The notes under the pieces were generated by a model. The model ran no database searches and was not told the DNA's origin. It saw nothing but the letters and a program-made list of their open reading frames with translations. DNA of 64,000 bases, from assembly GCA_023379385.1 (NCBI GenBank), contig JAMCUS010000028.1:41207-105206 (forward strand), in the 5' to 3' direction. Position numbers and translations under genes: made by a program. Source of the DNA: Thermoplasmatota archaeon (GTDB lineage Archaea > Thermoplasmatota > Thermoplasmata > Lutacidiplasmatales > JAMCUS01). The first letter of the stretch is position 1, and every line of letters starts with the position of its first letter. Shown piece by piece: positions 53,332 to 63,696 of this stretch.

Positions 53332-54342
53332 ATGAATGATTTTTACGGTAATGGCACGATAATGGATAAAAGATATTTTGTAATTACTAGACCGGAAAAT
53401 CAAATAAGGGATTTTATGGATAGAGACAAAAATAATTTTACAACGTTACCCAATAGATCTGAATTTTTTTATCATGCGTACTGGATAAGTGAGGGTATAC
53501 CTAACAAGATTGCTACCACGGGCATTCCTCATACTTTTACAAATATGAATCCTTATGAAAATGTTTCAGTGAGTGATGCTAGAACAGGAGAATTTTTTTC
53601 AACAAATGTAATGATGGAGGACCCATACAGATGCAGTAATCCATTAGTAAAGGGTATTGACGGAGGGCAGTTCGTTGGTAAAGTATATGATGTATATCCA
53701 AAAAAAATTAGCATGTTATCATCTAGGCCACAAATACAGGAAGTTTTTAACATGGAACCACTTTCCATAGACGAGCAGAACAAATTTCAAAAAATTATAG
53801 ATGATAGGATAGGAACTATGGCTCAACAGAACCTAAATATGTCGTCTGTACTACATAATTCAGCTATTAACACTAAAATAAACAGTGGCAGAACGACAGA
53901 TACATTATTTAAAATAATATACGGAAAATATAGTCGTGTTCGTAAAATTCTTAACACTACTGGTATGGAGATAGGATCCATTAAATTAACAAGTGTGATG
54001 CACAACAATAGAACGATCTATGACGCTGCGGGGCATCTTTTATACGTGGATAATAATCTACTTCATAAAATTTTTACTAATGGAAATATGCGGGTATTGT
54101 TAGAAGTAGCATCCATTATAAATAGCATAAATCAGGAGGTGGCTATACTGCGATTTTATTATTACAGAGTTAACCCACGGTTTGTGCAATGTAATATATC
54201 AATTGCAATGGATAATAGTGTAGATCAACGTTACATTATTGCATATGCAATCGACAGACATTACAACCATCAAGGAATTTACGATCATCCGAGAGCGAGT
54301 CCTCAGGATGCAGTGCTTGGATTGACCAATAGTGTTATTTAA
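53332..54342 (+). CDS. Protein of unknown function (336 aa) downstream of second giant
   Basis: Long ORF, no recognised motif, same strand as the giant paralogue. Confidence 0.7.
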   Translation: MNDFYGNGTIMDKRYFVITRPENQIRDFMDRDKNNFTTLPNRSEFFYHAYWISEGIPNKIATTGIPHTFTNMNPYENVSVSDARTGEFFSTNVMMEDPYRCSNPLVKGIDGGQFVGKVYDVYPKKISMLSSRPQIQEVFNMEPLSIDEQNKFQKIIDDRIGTMAQQNLNMSSVLHNSAINTKINSGRTTDTLFKIIYGKYSRVRKILNTTGMEIGSIKLTSVMHNNRTIYDAAGHLLYVDNNLLHKIFTNGNMRVLLEVASIINSINQEVAILRFYYYRVNPRFVQCNISIAMDNSVDQRYIIAYAIDRHYNHQGIYDHPRASPQDAVLGLTNSVI

Positions 54343-54500
54343 TTATGCAAACGGAAACATACATTCCGGATGGAAGATAATAGGCTACGTTACACAACAT
54401 GCAGAGAGTTATATACAAAGCTATTGTAGGCCCATTTGTGCCGTAAATAAACACCAGCAATACAATTATTGAGAGGTTGACTGTTAAATCCCATTTTCGA

Positions 54501-54607
54501 CAGGCTGTAATAAAACAGGATAATTCAATAAAATATTCAAAAATTCACGAACAAAAATGTTTTTTTAGGATGAAAATATGCCGTTTTTGGTGGTCCATTA
54601 CAGCCTG
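54501..54607. mobile_element. 107-bp MITE-like element with 11-bp perfect inverted termini (caggctgtaat/attacagcctg)
   Basis: Read directly; no coding potential; located in intergenic DNA. Confidence 0.6.
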
Positions 54608-54648
54608 CAGATTTGGGTGGGCTACTAACAGTGTTAAATAACACAAAT

Positions 54649-55704
54649 TCAGGTACGTAAAACCCCTTTTAACATTCTTTTTTCTCTGGTTTTCTCTATA
54701 AGCTTTGGTATAACCTCAAAAAGATCCCCTACAATACCGTAATTGGAATATTTGAATATAGGTGCGTTTGGGTCGGTATTTATAGCTATCACCACTTTTG
54801 ATCCTTTCATGCCTGCAATATGCTGGACAGCACCTGATATTCCACATGCTATGTACAGATCTGGAATCACAGCTTTACCTGTCTGACCAACCTGATGATC
54901 ACGTGTTATCCATCCCTCATCTACAGCTACTCTGGAGGCTGCTACAACACCCCCGAGTAGATCAGCGAGCTCATATAACAATTTAAACCCCTCTTTCCCA
55001 TTAACACCACGCCCACCTGCAACTATAACCTTTGCAGTCTGAAGGTCCACCTCACTTGCCGGAATGAATTTTATCAATTTAGTAGCAATATCCTCCTCTT
55101 TCAGAGTAAGAGATACGTTTATAGCTTCTATGGCCCCCTTCCTGCTGGTATCACGTTTAAGTGGTTTCATAACGCCAGGTCGGCCTGTTGCAATCTGTGG
55201 TCTGTGCTTATCACAGATAACCGTTGCGAGCTGTTTTCCTCCAAACGCTGGCCTCCTTGCCAAAAGCAGTCTATTATCAACATCAACATCCAGTTCAGTA
55301 CAGTCTGCTGTAGCCCCTGTTCTAACTCTTACAGCGATTCTACTGGCCAGATCCCTGCCCTCTTTTGTGGCACCTATAAGCAATATTTCTGGCTTTTTAT
55401 CATGAATAAGCTGTTCAAAGATATCGGTATAAGGTTCAGTTCTATAATCCTTTAAAACAGGATCATCTGCAAAATATACGATGTCAGCTCCATAAAAGAT
55501 TGTTTCCATAGCTATATTTTTAACGCTAGATCCGATAACGACAGCAACAAGCTTACATCCAAGTTTGTCCGCGATAGTCCTACCTGCACCCAGAAGTTCA
55601 AATCCAACTTTCGCAGGAATGCCGTATCTGTGTTCTATAAAGACCCAGACATCTCTATAATCGTTTATATTTATTGTGGGTGTAGCAGGTTTAAATTCAA
55701 TCAT
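54649..55704 (-). CDS. etfA: Electron transfer flavoprotein alpha subunit
   Basis: VAGGRGVNGKEGFKLLYELADLLGGVVAASRVAVDEGWITRDHQVGQTGKAVIPDLYIACGISGAVQHIAGM. Confidence 0.96.
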   Translation of the reverse strand: MIEFKPATPTININDYRDVWVFIEHRYGIPAKVGFELLGAGRTIADKLGCKLVAVVIGSSVKNIAMETIFYGADIVYFADDPVLKDYRTEPYTDIFEQLIHDKKPEILLIGATKEGRDLASRIAVRVRTGATADCTELDVDVDNRLLLARRPAFGGKQLATVICDKHRPQIATGRPGVMKPLKRDTSRKGAIEAINVSLTLKEEDIATKLIKFIPASEVDLQTAKVIVAGGRGVNGKEGFKLLYELADLLGGVVAASRVAVDEGWITRDHQVGQTGKAVIPDLYIACGISGAVQHIAGMKGSKVVIAINTDPNAPIFKYSNYGIVGDLFEVIPKLIEKTREKRMLKGVLRT

Positions 55705-56539
55705 TTAGATCTACCTTTTCTATAACAGCATATAAATTATCTACAATCTCTGAAATACTGCCGGAAAGAATGGTAACCTCTCTGTATTCACTTTCTTCAG
55801 TTTTAACTTCTCTTACTTTTGTGGGAGAACCAGAAAGACCCACCCATTCCTTCGGTAATTCAATGTCTTTCAAACCCCATTTAACTATAACAGCTTTTTT
55901 ACCTCTGATCCTGCCTTTCAATGTTGGAGCTCTGACAATATTCATATTAAGAGATGCCGTTACAACAGCTGGTAGAGGTATAGATAAATATTCAATACCA
56001 CCTTCTACAAGTCTTTCTGCAAGAATTTTCTTTTCATTCGGTTGATATTCCAGCGAATGTATAAAGGTGGCCTGGGGTATCTTCAAATGCTCTGCCACAC
56101 CTGGACCAACCTGAGCTGTACTGGAGTCAGTGGTCTCTTCCCCGCATATAACAAGATCAAATTTTATTTTGGATACTGTTTTTGCAACTGTTAGTGACGT
56201 TGGATATGTATCCGCACCAGCAAAGTACCTGTCTGTTATTAAAATTCCATTATCAGCCCCCATCGAAATGGCCTCTTTCAACTGGTCTTCTGCCCATGGA
56301 GGGCCCATTGTAATAACTGTGACAGTTCCACCATATTTCTCTTTGAGGGATATAGCAAGCTCAATTCCATTCCTGTCAGGCGGGTTGATAACTGATTTTG
56401 CCTGCGACCTGTTCAATGTTTTCTTTATAGGATCCACAATTATACTCTGTGAATCTGGAACTACCTTTATGGCAACTACAATTTCCATACTTAACCCTCT
56501 TTGTAAATAACGCCAAATGGCCCTCTTGGATTGTGCCAT
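55697..56539 (-). CDS. etfB: Electron transfer flavoprotein beta subunit
   Basis: VAIKVVPDS...NPPDRNGIELAISLKEKYGGTVTVITMGPPWAEDQLKEAISMGADNGILI; likely start MEIVVAIKVVPD. Confidence 0.95.
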   Translation of the reverse strand: MAQSKRAIWRYLQRGLSMEIVVAIKVVPDSQSIIVDPIKKTLNRSQAKSVINPPDRNGIELAISLKEKYGGTVTVITMGPPWAEDQLKEAISMGADNGILITDRYFAGADTYPTSLTVAKTVSKIKFDLVICGEETTDSSTAQVGPGVAEHLKIPQATFIHSLEYQPNEKKILAERLVEGGIEYLSIPLPAVVTASLNMNIVRAPTLKGRIRGKKAVIVKWGLKDIELPKEWVGLSGSPTKVREVKTEESEYREVTILSGSISEIVDNLYAVIEKVDLND

Positions 56540-56793
56540 GTTACAGCACCTTGATCACATGCTATAGCACAGGTTCCACACTCAATGCAGTCTTCATAGA
56601 TAAATACCAGTTTACCACCCATAATCTTGAAGCATTGTGCAGGACACGAATAGGTACAGAAATAATGTGGGCAATGCTCACAGATAGTTGTGTCAACAGT
56701 AATGTGTGCGTACTTTTCATTGTCCGTAATATATTTAACCACCCCCAATCTGTTTTTTATTTCAATTCTTTCAATCACAACCTCCACCCCCAT
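56491..56793 (-). CDS. fixX: FixX-like ferredoxin
   Basis: CEHCPHYFCTYSCPAQCFKI...EDCIECGTCAIACDQGAVTWHNPRGPFGVIYKEG. Confidence 0.92.
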   Translation of the reverse strand: MGVEVVIERIEIKNRLGVVKYITDNEKYAHITVDTTICEHCPHYFCTYSCPAQCFKIMGGKLVFIYEDCIECGTCAIACDQGAVTWHNPRGPFGVIYKEG

Positions 56794-58088
56794 GAAAGCA
56801 TGTCACGCATCAGTGTTAAATTGGATATACCTTGCTTTTTTCTGGCTTCTTTAACAATTGTTCTGATATGTTTTTTTGGATTTCCATGCTCACCTATAAA
56901 ATTATTCAGAATGTCCGTAATAAGATAGGGATATGTGTGGTGAAGCCTTTCATTCCATGAAAATCTATCTACGTGGGATAGCATCTCTATATCCTCTAAT
57001 AGATGATTTTCTTTCAATCTGTATATATATTCCTGAAAACTTTTATCAACCCAGTTATTCTTCTTAGCATTTATCAATGTTTCCGCGGCGACCATTCCGG
57101 ACCTTATGGCATAGTTCATGCCCTGAATAACAACACCATTTGAATAACATAGAGATGCTGCATCACCCACGACAAGGTATCCATTACCAGCTAACTTAGG
57201 AACCCCGGTTGGCCCTCCTTCTGGTATTAAATGTGCACTGTATTCTACAAGTGATCCCCCCTCTATTAAAGGTGCGATGAAAGGATGTGTTTTGTAGTCT
57301 TCTATAATATCGTATGAATACAGTTTCCCCTTTTTCAAAGAGGGGAGATTGATCACTACTCCAAGAGAAATGGATTCTTTATTGGTATACAGAAACCCGC
57401 CACCCATGACACCATTCTTCAAAAATCCAAGCAGATATTCAGATGCCACGCCGTATGGATAGGTGATATTAAACCTGTCATTTATGGTCTTTTCGTCAAG
57501 TTTATAAACCTCCTTTATTCCTAATGCCATATTTTCTATGGGATACTCCGTTTTCCCCTTTATATTTACACCACCAAATTTTTCATTCAGCACTATACGT
57601 GAGTTAGCCCCGTCTGCCACAATAACGCTATTGGCAGTAGTAACCTCTCCAGATTCTATAATTCCTGTAACTCTTCCGTTATTCCATGCAAGTTTTTCTA
57701 TGGGGGAGCCATTGATAACAAATACACCGGACTCCTCTGCCTTTTTCAATAGCCACGAATCAAACTTTACTCTGAGCACAGAGTAACCTACGTTCATATT
57801 CTCCCATTGTTTGGTTCTGTAATCCATGGTAAATTGATCTGTTTCAGTAAGCATACCTATACGTTTTGCTATGATCTTCCTTTCAATCGGCGCCTCTTTA
57901 TTCCAATCCAATATGATCTTCTCTAGATCATTACCCCATAATACACCACCTGAAACGCTTTTAGTACCTTTCTGTTCAGCTCTGTCTACCAGAAGAACGT
58001 TCATACCGGATTTAGCGAGAGGTATGGCTGCGGAAACGCCTGCCGGACCACCTCCAACAACGATTACATCAAAATCTGCTGAATACAA
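56775..58088 (-). CDS. fixC: FixC-like ETF:quinone oxidoreductase flavoprotein
   Basis: FDVIVVGGGPAGVSAAIPLAKSGMNVLLVDRAEQKGTKSVSGGVLWG; GNGYLVVGDAASLCYSNGVVIQGMNYAIRSG. Confidence 0.95.
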   Translation of the reverse strand: MYSADFDVIVVGGGPAGVSAAIPLAKSGMNVLLVDRAEQKGTKSVSGGVLWGNDLEKIILDWNKEAPIERKIIAKRIGMLTETDQFTMDYRTKQWENMNVGYSVLRVKFDSWLLKKAEESGVFVINGSPIEKLAWNNGRVTGIIESGEVTTANSVIVADGANSRIVLNEKFGGVNIKGKTEYPIENMALGIKEVYKLDEKTINDRFNITYPYGVASEYLLGFLKNGVMGGGFLYTNKESISLGVVINLPSLKKGKLYSYDIIEDYKTHPFIAPLIEGGSLVEYSAHLIPEGGPTGVPKLAGNGYLVVGDAASLCYSNGVVIQGMNYAIRSGMVAAETLINAKKNNWVDKSFQEYIYRLKENHLLEDIEMLSHVDRFSWNERLHHTYPYLITDILNNFIGEHGNPKKHIRTIVKEARKKQGISNLTLMRDMLSWGWRL

Positions 58089-58113
58089 CTGAATCCCTCA
58101 GGAAATAGCTCCA

Positions 58114-59103
58114 TTAAGGAGATAAAAAGGTTTCCGGACATTCAGATATCTCCTTTCTGATCTCTGTTATAGATCTTTGCAGGGCATCTGCTTCCTCTAC
58201 CGGTAGTTTAAGTTCTATAACCCCTTCTACACCATCTTTGCCCAGTTTCGCAGGAACACCTATGAAGACCCCCTTTGCACCATATTCACCGTTAAGGTGA
58301 ACAGAACATGGTAAAATTCTTTTTTTATCATATACAATAGACTCAACCATCTCAATTATTGAGAGGGATGGAGCATAGTACGCACTTCCACTTTTTATTA
58401 AATTGACAATCTCCCCACCACCACTTCTAGTTCTGGCAACAATTTTATCAATTGCATCCCTGGATAACAGTTCCGTTAATGGCCTACCTGCAACGTTTGT
58501 ATGGCTTATGATGGGGACCATCATATCTCCGTGTCCACCCAGCAGAAATGTATGAATATCCTTTTTTGATGTTTTTAGTTCTTCGGCTATAAATGTCTTA
58601 AACCTAGCTGAATCAAGAACCCCGGCCATACCCATTATATGAGACGGTTTGAATTGTGTAACCTTATATGCGATGTATGTAGTAACATCAAGAGGATTGC
58701 TCACCATTATAACGATGGAATTGGGTGCATGGGTTCGTATTGCTCTTGATACAGACTGGATTATTTCTGCATTTTTGGATAAAAGATCCATTCGTGTCAT
58801 TCCAGGTTTTCTTGCTAAACCAGCGGTAACGATAACAATATCACTATTCTTTATTTCGGATATATCGTTGCTACCATAGGCATGTATATCTATACCACTT
58901 ATAGGTGTGGATTCCAGAATATCAAGAGCCTTTCCTTGAGGCAAACCTTCTACAACATCTGTGATAACAGCCTCATTAGCGAGTTCTCTATCCACAATTC
59001 TCTGAAACGTAGTTGCACCGACATTACCAGCGCCAATAACGGCAATTTTTTTAACATTAGCCATAGAAATCCACCTTTTTCTTATATCTACCTTATTACA
59101 CAT
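58114..59103 (-). CDS. mdh: Malate dehydrogenase (LDH-like)
   Basis: KKIAVIGAGNVGATTFQRI; VIVTAGLARKPGMTRMDLLSKNAEI; MVSNPLDVTTYIA; LGGHGDMMVPI. Confidence 0.95.
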   Translation of the reverse strand: MCNKVDIRKRWISMANVKKIAVIGAGNVGATTFQRIVDRELANEAVITDVVEGLPQGKALDILESTPISGIDIHAYGSNDISEIKNSDIVIVTAGLARKPGMTRMDLLSKNAEIIQSVSRAIRTHAPNSIVIMVSNPLDVTTYIAYKVTQFKPSHIMGMAGVLDSARFKTFIAEELKTSKKDIHTFLLGGHGDMMVPIISHTNVAGRPLTELLSRDAIDKIVARTRSGGGEIVNLIKSGSAYYAPSLSIIEMVESIVYDKKRILPCSVHLNGEYGAKGVFIGVPAKLGKDGVEGVIELKLPVEEADALQRSITEIRKEISECPETFLSP

Positions 59104-59175
59104 TACAATTTATATCTTATGTCTACAAATGCAGGAATATGTTAGTCAAATAGGTTTTCAAAGCAAAAAAATATA

Positions 59176-60144
59176 ATGACATTATGCATTACCACACCCA
59201 TGTACAAAATTATTGTTACAGATAAGCTAAATGCTGATGCCATTGAGATGCTGAAGGGGTTTGGAGAAGTTACCTACGATACTGAAATAAAGTCGGATGA
59301 ATTAAAGGTGATCATAAAGGATTTTGACGCCATCATCGTGAGAAGTAGAACGAAGGTCACTGCAGATATTATAAATGCAGCAACTAATTTAAAGGTGATA
59401 GGAAGAGCCGGTGTTGGTGTGGATAACATAGATGTTAAAGCTGCTACATCACGAAGGATTCCCGTCGTTTTTTCACCTGGTGGAAGTACAAGAAGTGTAG
59501 TGGAAATTGCCGTAGGGTTGATGGTAGCTATGGCAAGAGATATAGTAAACCTTGATAACGAGACTAAGAAGGGAATATGGTTAAAGGGAAAGGTAGAAGG
59601 AACTGAACTTCACGGAAAGGTTATCGGTATATACGGATTCGGAAGAATTGGCAGGGAACTGGCAAAAATATGCATGGCAATGGGAATGAAGATACATGCA
59701 TATGACCCGTATGTAAAGGATTCGGATGACGCTATACTCTATAATGATTTCAATAAATTTCTTTCGGAGATAGACATTCTATCAGTTCACGCCGTTCTCA
59801 CGTCGCAGACAAACCATAGTATCGGTACAAAGGAGTTCAACATTATGAAGAAAGGAATATACATAATAAATCTGGCACGTGGAGAAATTATAGATGAAAA
59901 TAGTCTTATTAATGCAATAGAGAGTGGAATCGTCAAGGGAGCAGCACTGGACGTATATGAACACGAACCGCCTGTCAACACCAAACTGGTAAATTTTAAG
60001 AATGTTATTGCACTTCCACATATTGGCGCTGCAACAGCAGAAGCCCAGAAAAAATCAGGTACCATGATAGTCAAAGATGTTATAGCTGTACTATCCGGTA
60101 AAAAACCAGAAAGTTGTGTAAATAGTTCCATTCTGGATGGTTGA
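59176..60144 (+). CDS. serA: D-3-phosphoglycerate dehydrogenase
   Basis: KVIGRAGVGVDNIDVKAATSRRIPVVFSPGGSTRSVVEIAVGLM; GFGRIGRELAKICMAMGM; LPHIGAATAEAQ. Confidence 0.92.
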   Translation: MTLCITTPMYKIIVTDKLNADAIEMLKGFGEVTYDTEIKSDELKVIIKDFDAIIVRSRTKVTADIINAATNLKVIGRAGVGVDNIDVKAATSRRIPVVFSPGGSTRSVVEIAVGLMVAMARDIVNLDNETKKGIWLKGKVEGTELHGKVIGIYGFGRIGRELAKICMAMGMKIHAYDPYVKDSDDAILYNDFNKFLSEIDILSVHAVLTSQTNHSIGTKEFNIMKKGIYIINLARGEIIDENSLINAIESGIVKGAALDVYEHEPPVNTKLVNFKNVIALPHIGAATAEAQKKSGTMIVKDVIAVLSGKKPESCVNSSILDG

Positions 60145-61063
60145 AATACCCGTGAACTGGTCAATGAAATTCAGAAAAACCATAATATTTGGGGTCCTTT
60201 CTTCATTTATATGGAGCAGCTATTACCCCCTTCTTTACATAGAGGGCAATTCCAGCTCGTTTCTTACAGTAGGCATTCCCTTCCTTGTAGGAGGGTTGAT
60301 CTTTCTTTTTACGTCATGGAAACGGGGAACCATTAAGAAGGATATTAAACGATCTTCAATCCCCATTCTTGTTTTATTATCCATACTAGCATATGGCATG
60401 CAGGAATCCATCGTAATTTCTGTGGTTCATAATGGATCTATAAACACCTCTCTTTTTATCATGTTAGGAGATATAATTGTGGTACCACTTCTGGTGATAA
60501 TTCTAACTGTGGATAATACCGAAAGAAACCTCCTGCTCTTTATTTTGAGCATAATTCTTCTTTTTGTAGGTGGGGATATTGTCATTGCCAATGGTATATA
60601 TCTACCACCTGCCTCAATTGATCTCCTTTATGGAATAGCTGCCATGATTTTTATGTCTGTGTATTTCATTACCACTCAGCATACAATGGGTAATAACATT
60701 AACGAGACCACCCTTGGTATGACTTTCATAGGAGTGTTCATAATATCAATAGTATCAATACCGTATTATCCATCCTGGAATGTAATAACGGCTTTTCAGT
60801 TTTTCATTTTGGTTATAATAGGGATCACCTCCTTTAACATAGCATACTGGTGTTATTTTATATCCAGTTCTGTAAAAGGTATGGCTGTAACATCAATTCT
60901 TCAGGCACTTATACCCGCCTTTACTACAGTGTTTATGGTAACACTGGGAGAACCAGTTACCTTTTATACCATTTTGGGTATATGTATAACTAGTGCCGGT
61001 GCTGTAACAGCCTCTCTAAGCACTGTAAAAAAAATTAAACGAAATATATTCAAAAATAATTAA
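60137..61063 (+). CDS. EamA/DMT-type transporter
   Basis: Approximately 10 TM helices; C-terminal GMAVTSILQALIPAFTTVFMVTLGEPVTFYTILGICITSAGA. Confidence 0.8.
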   Translation: MVEIPVNWSMKFRKTIIFGVLSSFIWSSYYPLLYIEGNSSSFLTVGIPFLVGGLIFLFTSWKRGTIKKDIKRSSIPILVLLSILAYGMQESIVISVVHNGSINTSLFIMLGDIIVVPLLVIILTVDNTERNLLLFILSIILLFVGGDIVIANGIYLPPASIDLLYGIAAMIFMSVYFITTQHTMGNNINETTLGMTFIGVFIISIVSIPYYPSWNVITAFQFFILVIIGITSFNIAYWCYFISSSVKGMAVTSILQALIPAFTTVFMVTLGEPVTFYTILGICITSAGAVTASLSTVKKIKRNIFKNN

Positions 61064-61107
61064 ATAATATTTAGTATATATAGATTAATAGGGTATGTAG
61101 AAACATT

Positions 61108-61653
61108 ATGATTATGAATATTAAGATTGGTATCAGCGGAATACCTGGTTCAGGAAAAACTCAGGCACTTCTGGAAATTATAAAAATGATTGAAGCAGAG
61201 GGTGTAGTTGTTGGTGGAATGTTATCAATCCCCATTATAGAAGATGGAAAAAGATCTGGATTTTATGTGGAGAACTGGACGTCGAAAGAGAAAGCCGTTT
61301 TTGCGCACATAAATTTAACAGATTCAAAAATAAAATATGAGAGGTATGGTGTGGATCTATCGGCGCTGGAGAAGGTTGGGATACCAGCTATTGAATATGC
61401 CTTAGAAAGATCAGATTTGATTGTTATTGATGAAGTCGGAAAAATAGAATTGGAAAGTGAACCCTTTATAGAGGTTGTTAAGAGGGTTATTGAATCTGAT
61501 AAACCCACAATTCTTACCTTACATAAAAAATCAAGAAATCCACTACTGCAGGAAATAAGAAGAAAAGACGATATCAGAATTCTAGAGGTTACGCCTATAA
61601 ATATTAAAATACTGCCATTTAAGGTTATAAAATTGTTGAATGGAGAACATTGA
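61108..61653 (+). CDS. THEP1-type nucleoside-triphosphatase (P-loop NTPase)
   Basis: IGISGIPGSGKTQALLEIIKMIEAEGVVVGGMLSIPIIEDGKRSGFYVENW; LIVIDEVGKIELES. Confidence 0.93.
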   Translation: MIMNIKIGISGIPGSGKTQALLEIIKMIEAEGVVVGGMLSIPIIEDGKRSGFYVENWTSKEKAVFAHINLTDSKIKYERYGVDLSALEKVGIPAIEYALERSDLIVIDEVGKIELESEPFIEVVKRVIESDKPTILTLHKKSRNPLLQEIRRKDDIRILEVTPINIKILPFKVIKLLNGEH

Positions 61654-62761
61654 GTGCATACGTGATGTTATGATACTCATCAAAGAAGGCCTGGTAGAGC
61701 TCTATGTTTCGCCACATAATGTAAATAAGACTGGTCCAGGTAAAAAAACTGATGAACCTTTCTATAACAGTATCATGAAGTTTTCAAGAGACCTTACTGT
61801 TTCTGTTATAAAATCGTGGAAAAATTCCGTGAGAACACCACAAATTCTGGACGGCCTTGCTGGAACAGGCGTAAGAGGTATAAGAATTATGACAGAACTG
61901 GGTATGCCATACGAGGTTTATATTAACGATCATAATCCAGATGCGTATAAACTGATCAGAAAAAATCTTGAACATAATGGATTGCCAACTATAAACAGTT
62001 CAAATCTTGATCTGAATAAAATTTTGTTGAATTCTAACTATTCTTACGTGGATATAGACCCTTTTGGATCTCCTGTTAAATTTATGGATAACGCAATCAG
62101 ATCTGTTCACATTGGCGGTATAATTGCTATTACTGCAACGGATACTGCAGCTCTTGAGGGTGTGGCGAACAGAGCCCTTTTCAGGAGGTACTGGGCATAT
62201 AATAGCAATGGATACTGGAGCAAAGAGACTGGTATGCGTATACTCATAGCAAATAGCGTAATGAGAGCCTCCGTATATGATAAATCTTTATTACCACTGC
62301 TTTCCATAAGGAGAGACCACTATTTTCGAATATTTTTTAAGGTAGTAAAATACCACGAATGGAAAAACGAGGTTGGTTATATGTCTGTGGATGATGGAAA
62401 TATAACTATAAATTACGATAACGATAGGACAGGATATGGTCCAGTATGGCTTGGACAATTACACGATAGATCTTTTGCAGAATCAATTATAAAGGATTTT
62501 ACTAATAATAAGATAGATTATAAATTTTTAAACAGATTATATGAGGAATCAGGTATGCCACCTCTATTTTATGATATGGTATATGTATGCAGAAGATTAA
62601 AAATACCCCAGCCACCTATAGAAAAGGTGATAGATCATTTAAAGCATCATGGGTTCAGAGCGTCACGAACAATATTTTCTAAAACAGGAGTAAAGTCTGA
62701 TGCGGACAGTTCATCTTTTAAAAACATAGTAATGGAGGTATCAAATACTGGCGTAACGTAA
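61640..62761 (+). CDS. trm1: tRNA (guanine(26)-N2)-dimethyltransferase
   Basis: LDGLAGTGVRGIRIMTELGMPYEVYINDHNPDAYKLIRKNL; YVDIDPFGSPVKFMDNAI; TATDTAALEGV. Confidence 0.96.
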   Translation: MENIECIRDVMILIKEGLVELYVSPHNVNKTGPGKKTDEPFYNSIMKFSRDLTVSVIKSWKNSVRTPQILDGLAGTGVRGIRIMTELGMPYEVYINDHNPDAYKLIRKNLEHNGLPTINSSNLDLNKILLNSNYSYVDIDPFGSPVKFMDNAIRSVHIGGIIAITATDTAALEGVANRALFRRYWAYNSNGYWSKETGMRILIANSVMRASVYDKSLLPLLSIRRDHYFRIFFKVVKYHEWKNEVGYMSVDDGNITINYDNDRTGYGPVWLGQLHDRSFAESIIKDFTNNKIDYKFLNRLYEESGMPPLFYDMVYVCRRLKIPQPPIEKVIDHLKHHGFRASRTIFSKTGVKSDADSSSFKNIVMEVSNTGVT

Positions 62762-62762
62762 C

Positions 62763-63386
62763 TCATTTCCTTATCTGTACAATCATCACGTAACTCATAC
62801 CCATAAAAAAACTTTTGAAAAAAAGAGTTTTTAAATTTTTAAAATTTAGTATGTAACTTATCACATCCCTGCCAAAATATGTTTTTCCAATAACAATAGC
62901 TGTATATTTTATGAAAAAAAATATGAAACATGATATTTTACCAGATGGTTTTTTACCATCCATAATACCAATTTTACCTTCATTTTTAAGGATACGCATA
63001 CTCTCTTTCAATGATCCTTTGTAGTCAGGCAAGGTTGTTAATGTGAAAGCATATATAATAGAACTTATAGAATTGTCTTTGAAGGGCAGATTGTTAGCGT
63101 CACATACAATAAATTCTGCATGTGGAACGTTCCTTTTAGCTATTTTTATCATTTTCTTAGAAATGTCTATTCCGGCATAACATACATCCGGATACTTAGT
63201 CATCGCTTCCTTTATCATTATGCCAGGACCAGTTCCTATTTCAAGCACCCATTCATTATTATTAGGTACAATATATTCAATTAATTTTCTTCTCCATGCA
63301 TATTCACCTTTGCTGATGACAGGAACAGCATCCAGTAATCCATAAACGTTGCTGAGTTTGTCATATCTTTTTGATACATCTACCAT
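62763..63386 (-). CDS. Class I SAM-dependent methyltransferase (UbiE-like)
   Basis: EWVLEIGTGPGIMIKEAM; AGIDISKKMIKIAKRN; LPFKDNSISSIIYAFTLTTLPDYKGSLKESMRILKNEGKI. Confidence 0.88.
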   Translation of the reverse strand: MVDVSKRYDKLSNVYGLLDAVPVISKGEYAWRRKLIEYIVPNNNEWVLEIGTGPGIMIKEAMTKYPDVCYAGIDISKKMIKIAKRNVPHAEFIVCDANNLPFKDNSISSIIYAFTLTTLPDYKGSLKESMRILKNEGKIGIMDGKKPSGKISCFIFFFIKYTAIVIGKTYFGRDVISYILNFKNLKTLFFKSFFMGMSYVMIVQIRK

Positions 63387-63563
63387 AAAATTACCATTCT
63401 AACATTATAATTGCAGGTTTTATAGATTTTTATTGTACATATTCTTAAGTCAGGCTTTGATTTGAATCATAATTAAGTTCTCAGTACTCATAGGGATCAT
63501 CATGGTATTCAGTTGACCCTCTTATCATCATTGAACATATATTATCCATCTTTGCCATTTATG

Positions 63564-63636
63564 CCGAGAGAGGGAGTTGAACCCCCAAAATGCAGATCTG
63601 CAGTCTGCCACATTTGCCGCTCTGTCATCTCGGCAT
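63564..63636 (-). tRNA. tRNA-Cys (anticodon GCA)
   Basis: RC GCCGAGA-TG-ACA...TGT-..GCAGA-CTGCAGA-TCTGC-..GGGGG-TTCAACT-CCCTC-TCTCGGC-A; apparent discriminator A73. Confidence 0.9.
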
Positions 63637-63696
63637 GTATTTCATATTACATAAAATAGATTCAACATAATCAGGTTATGATATCTGTTAAACATG

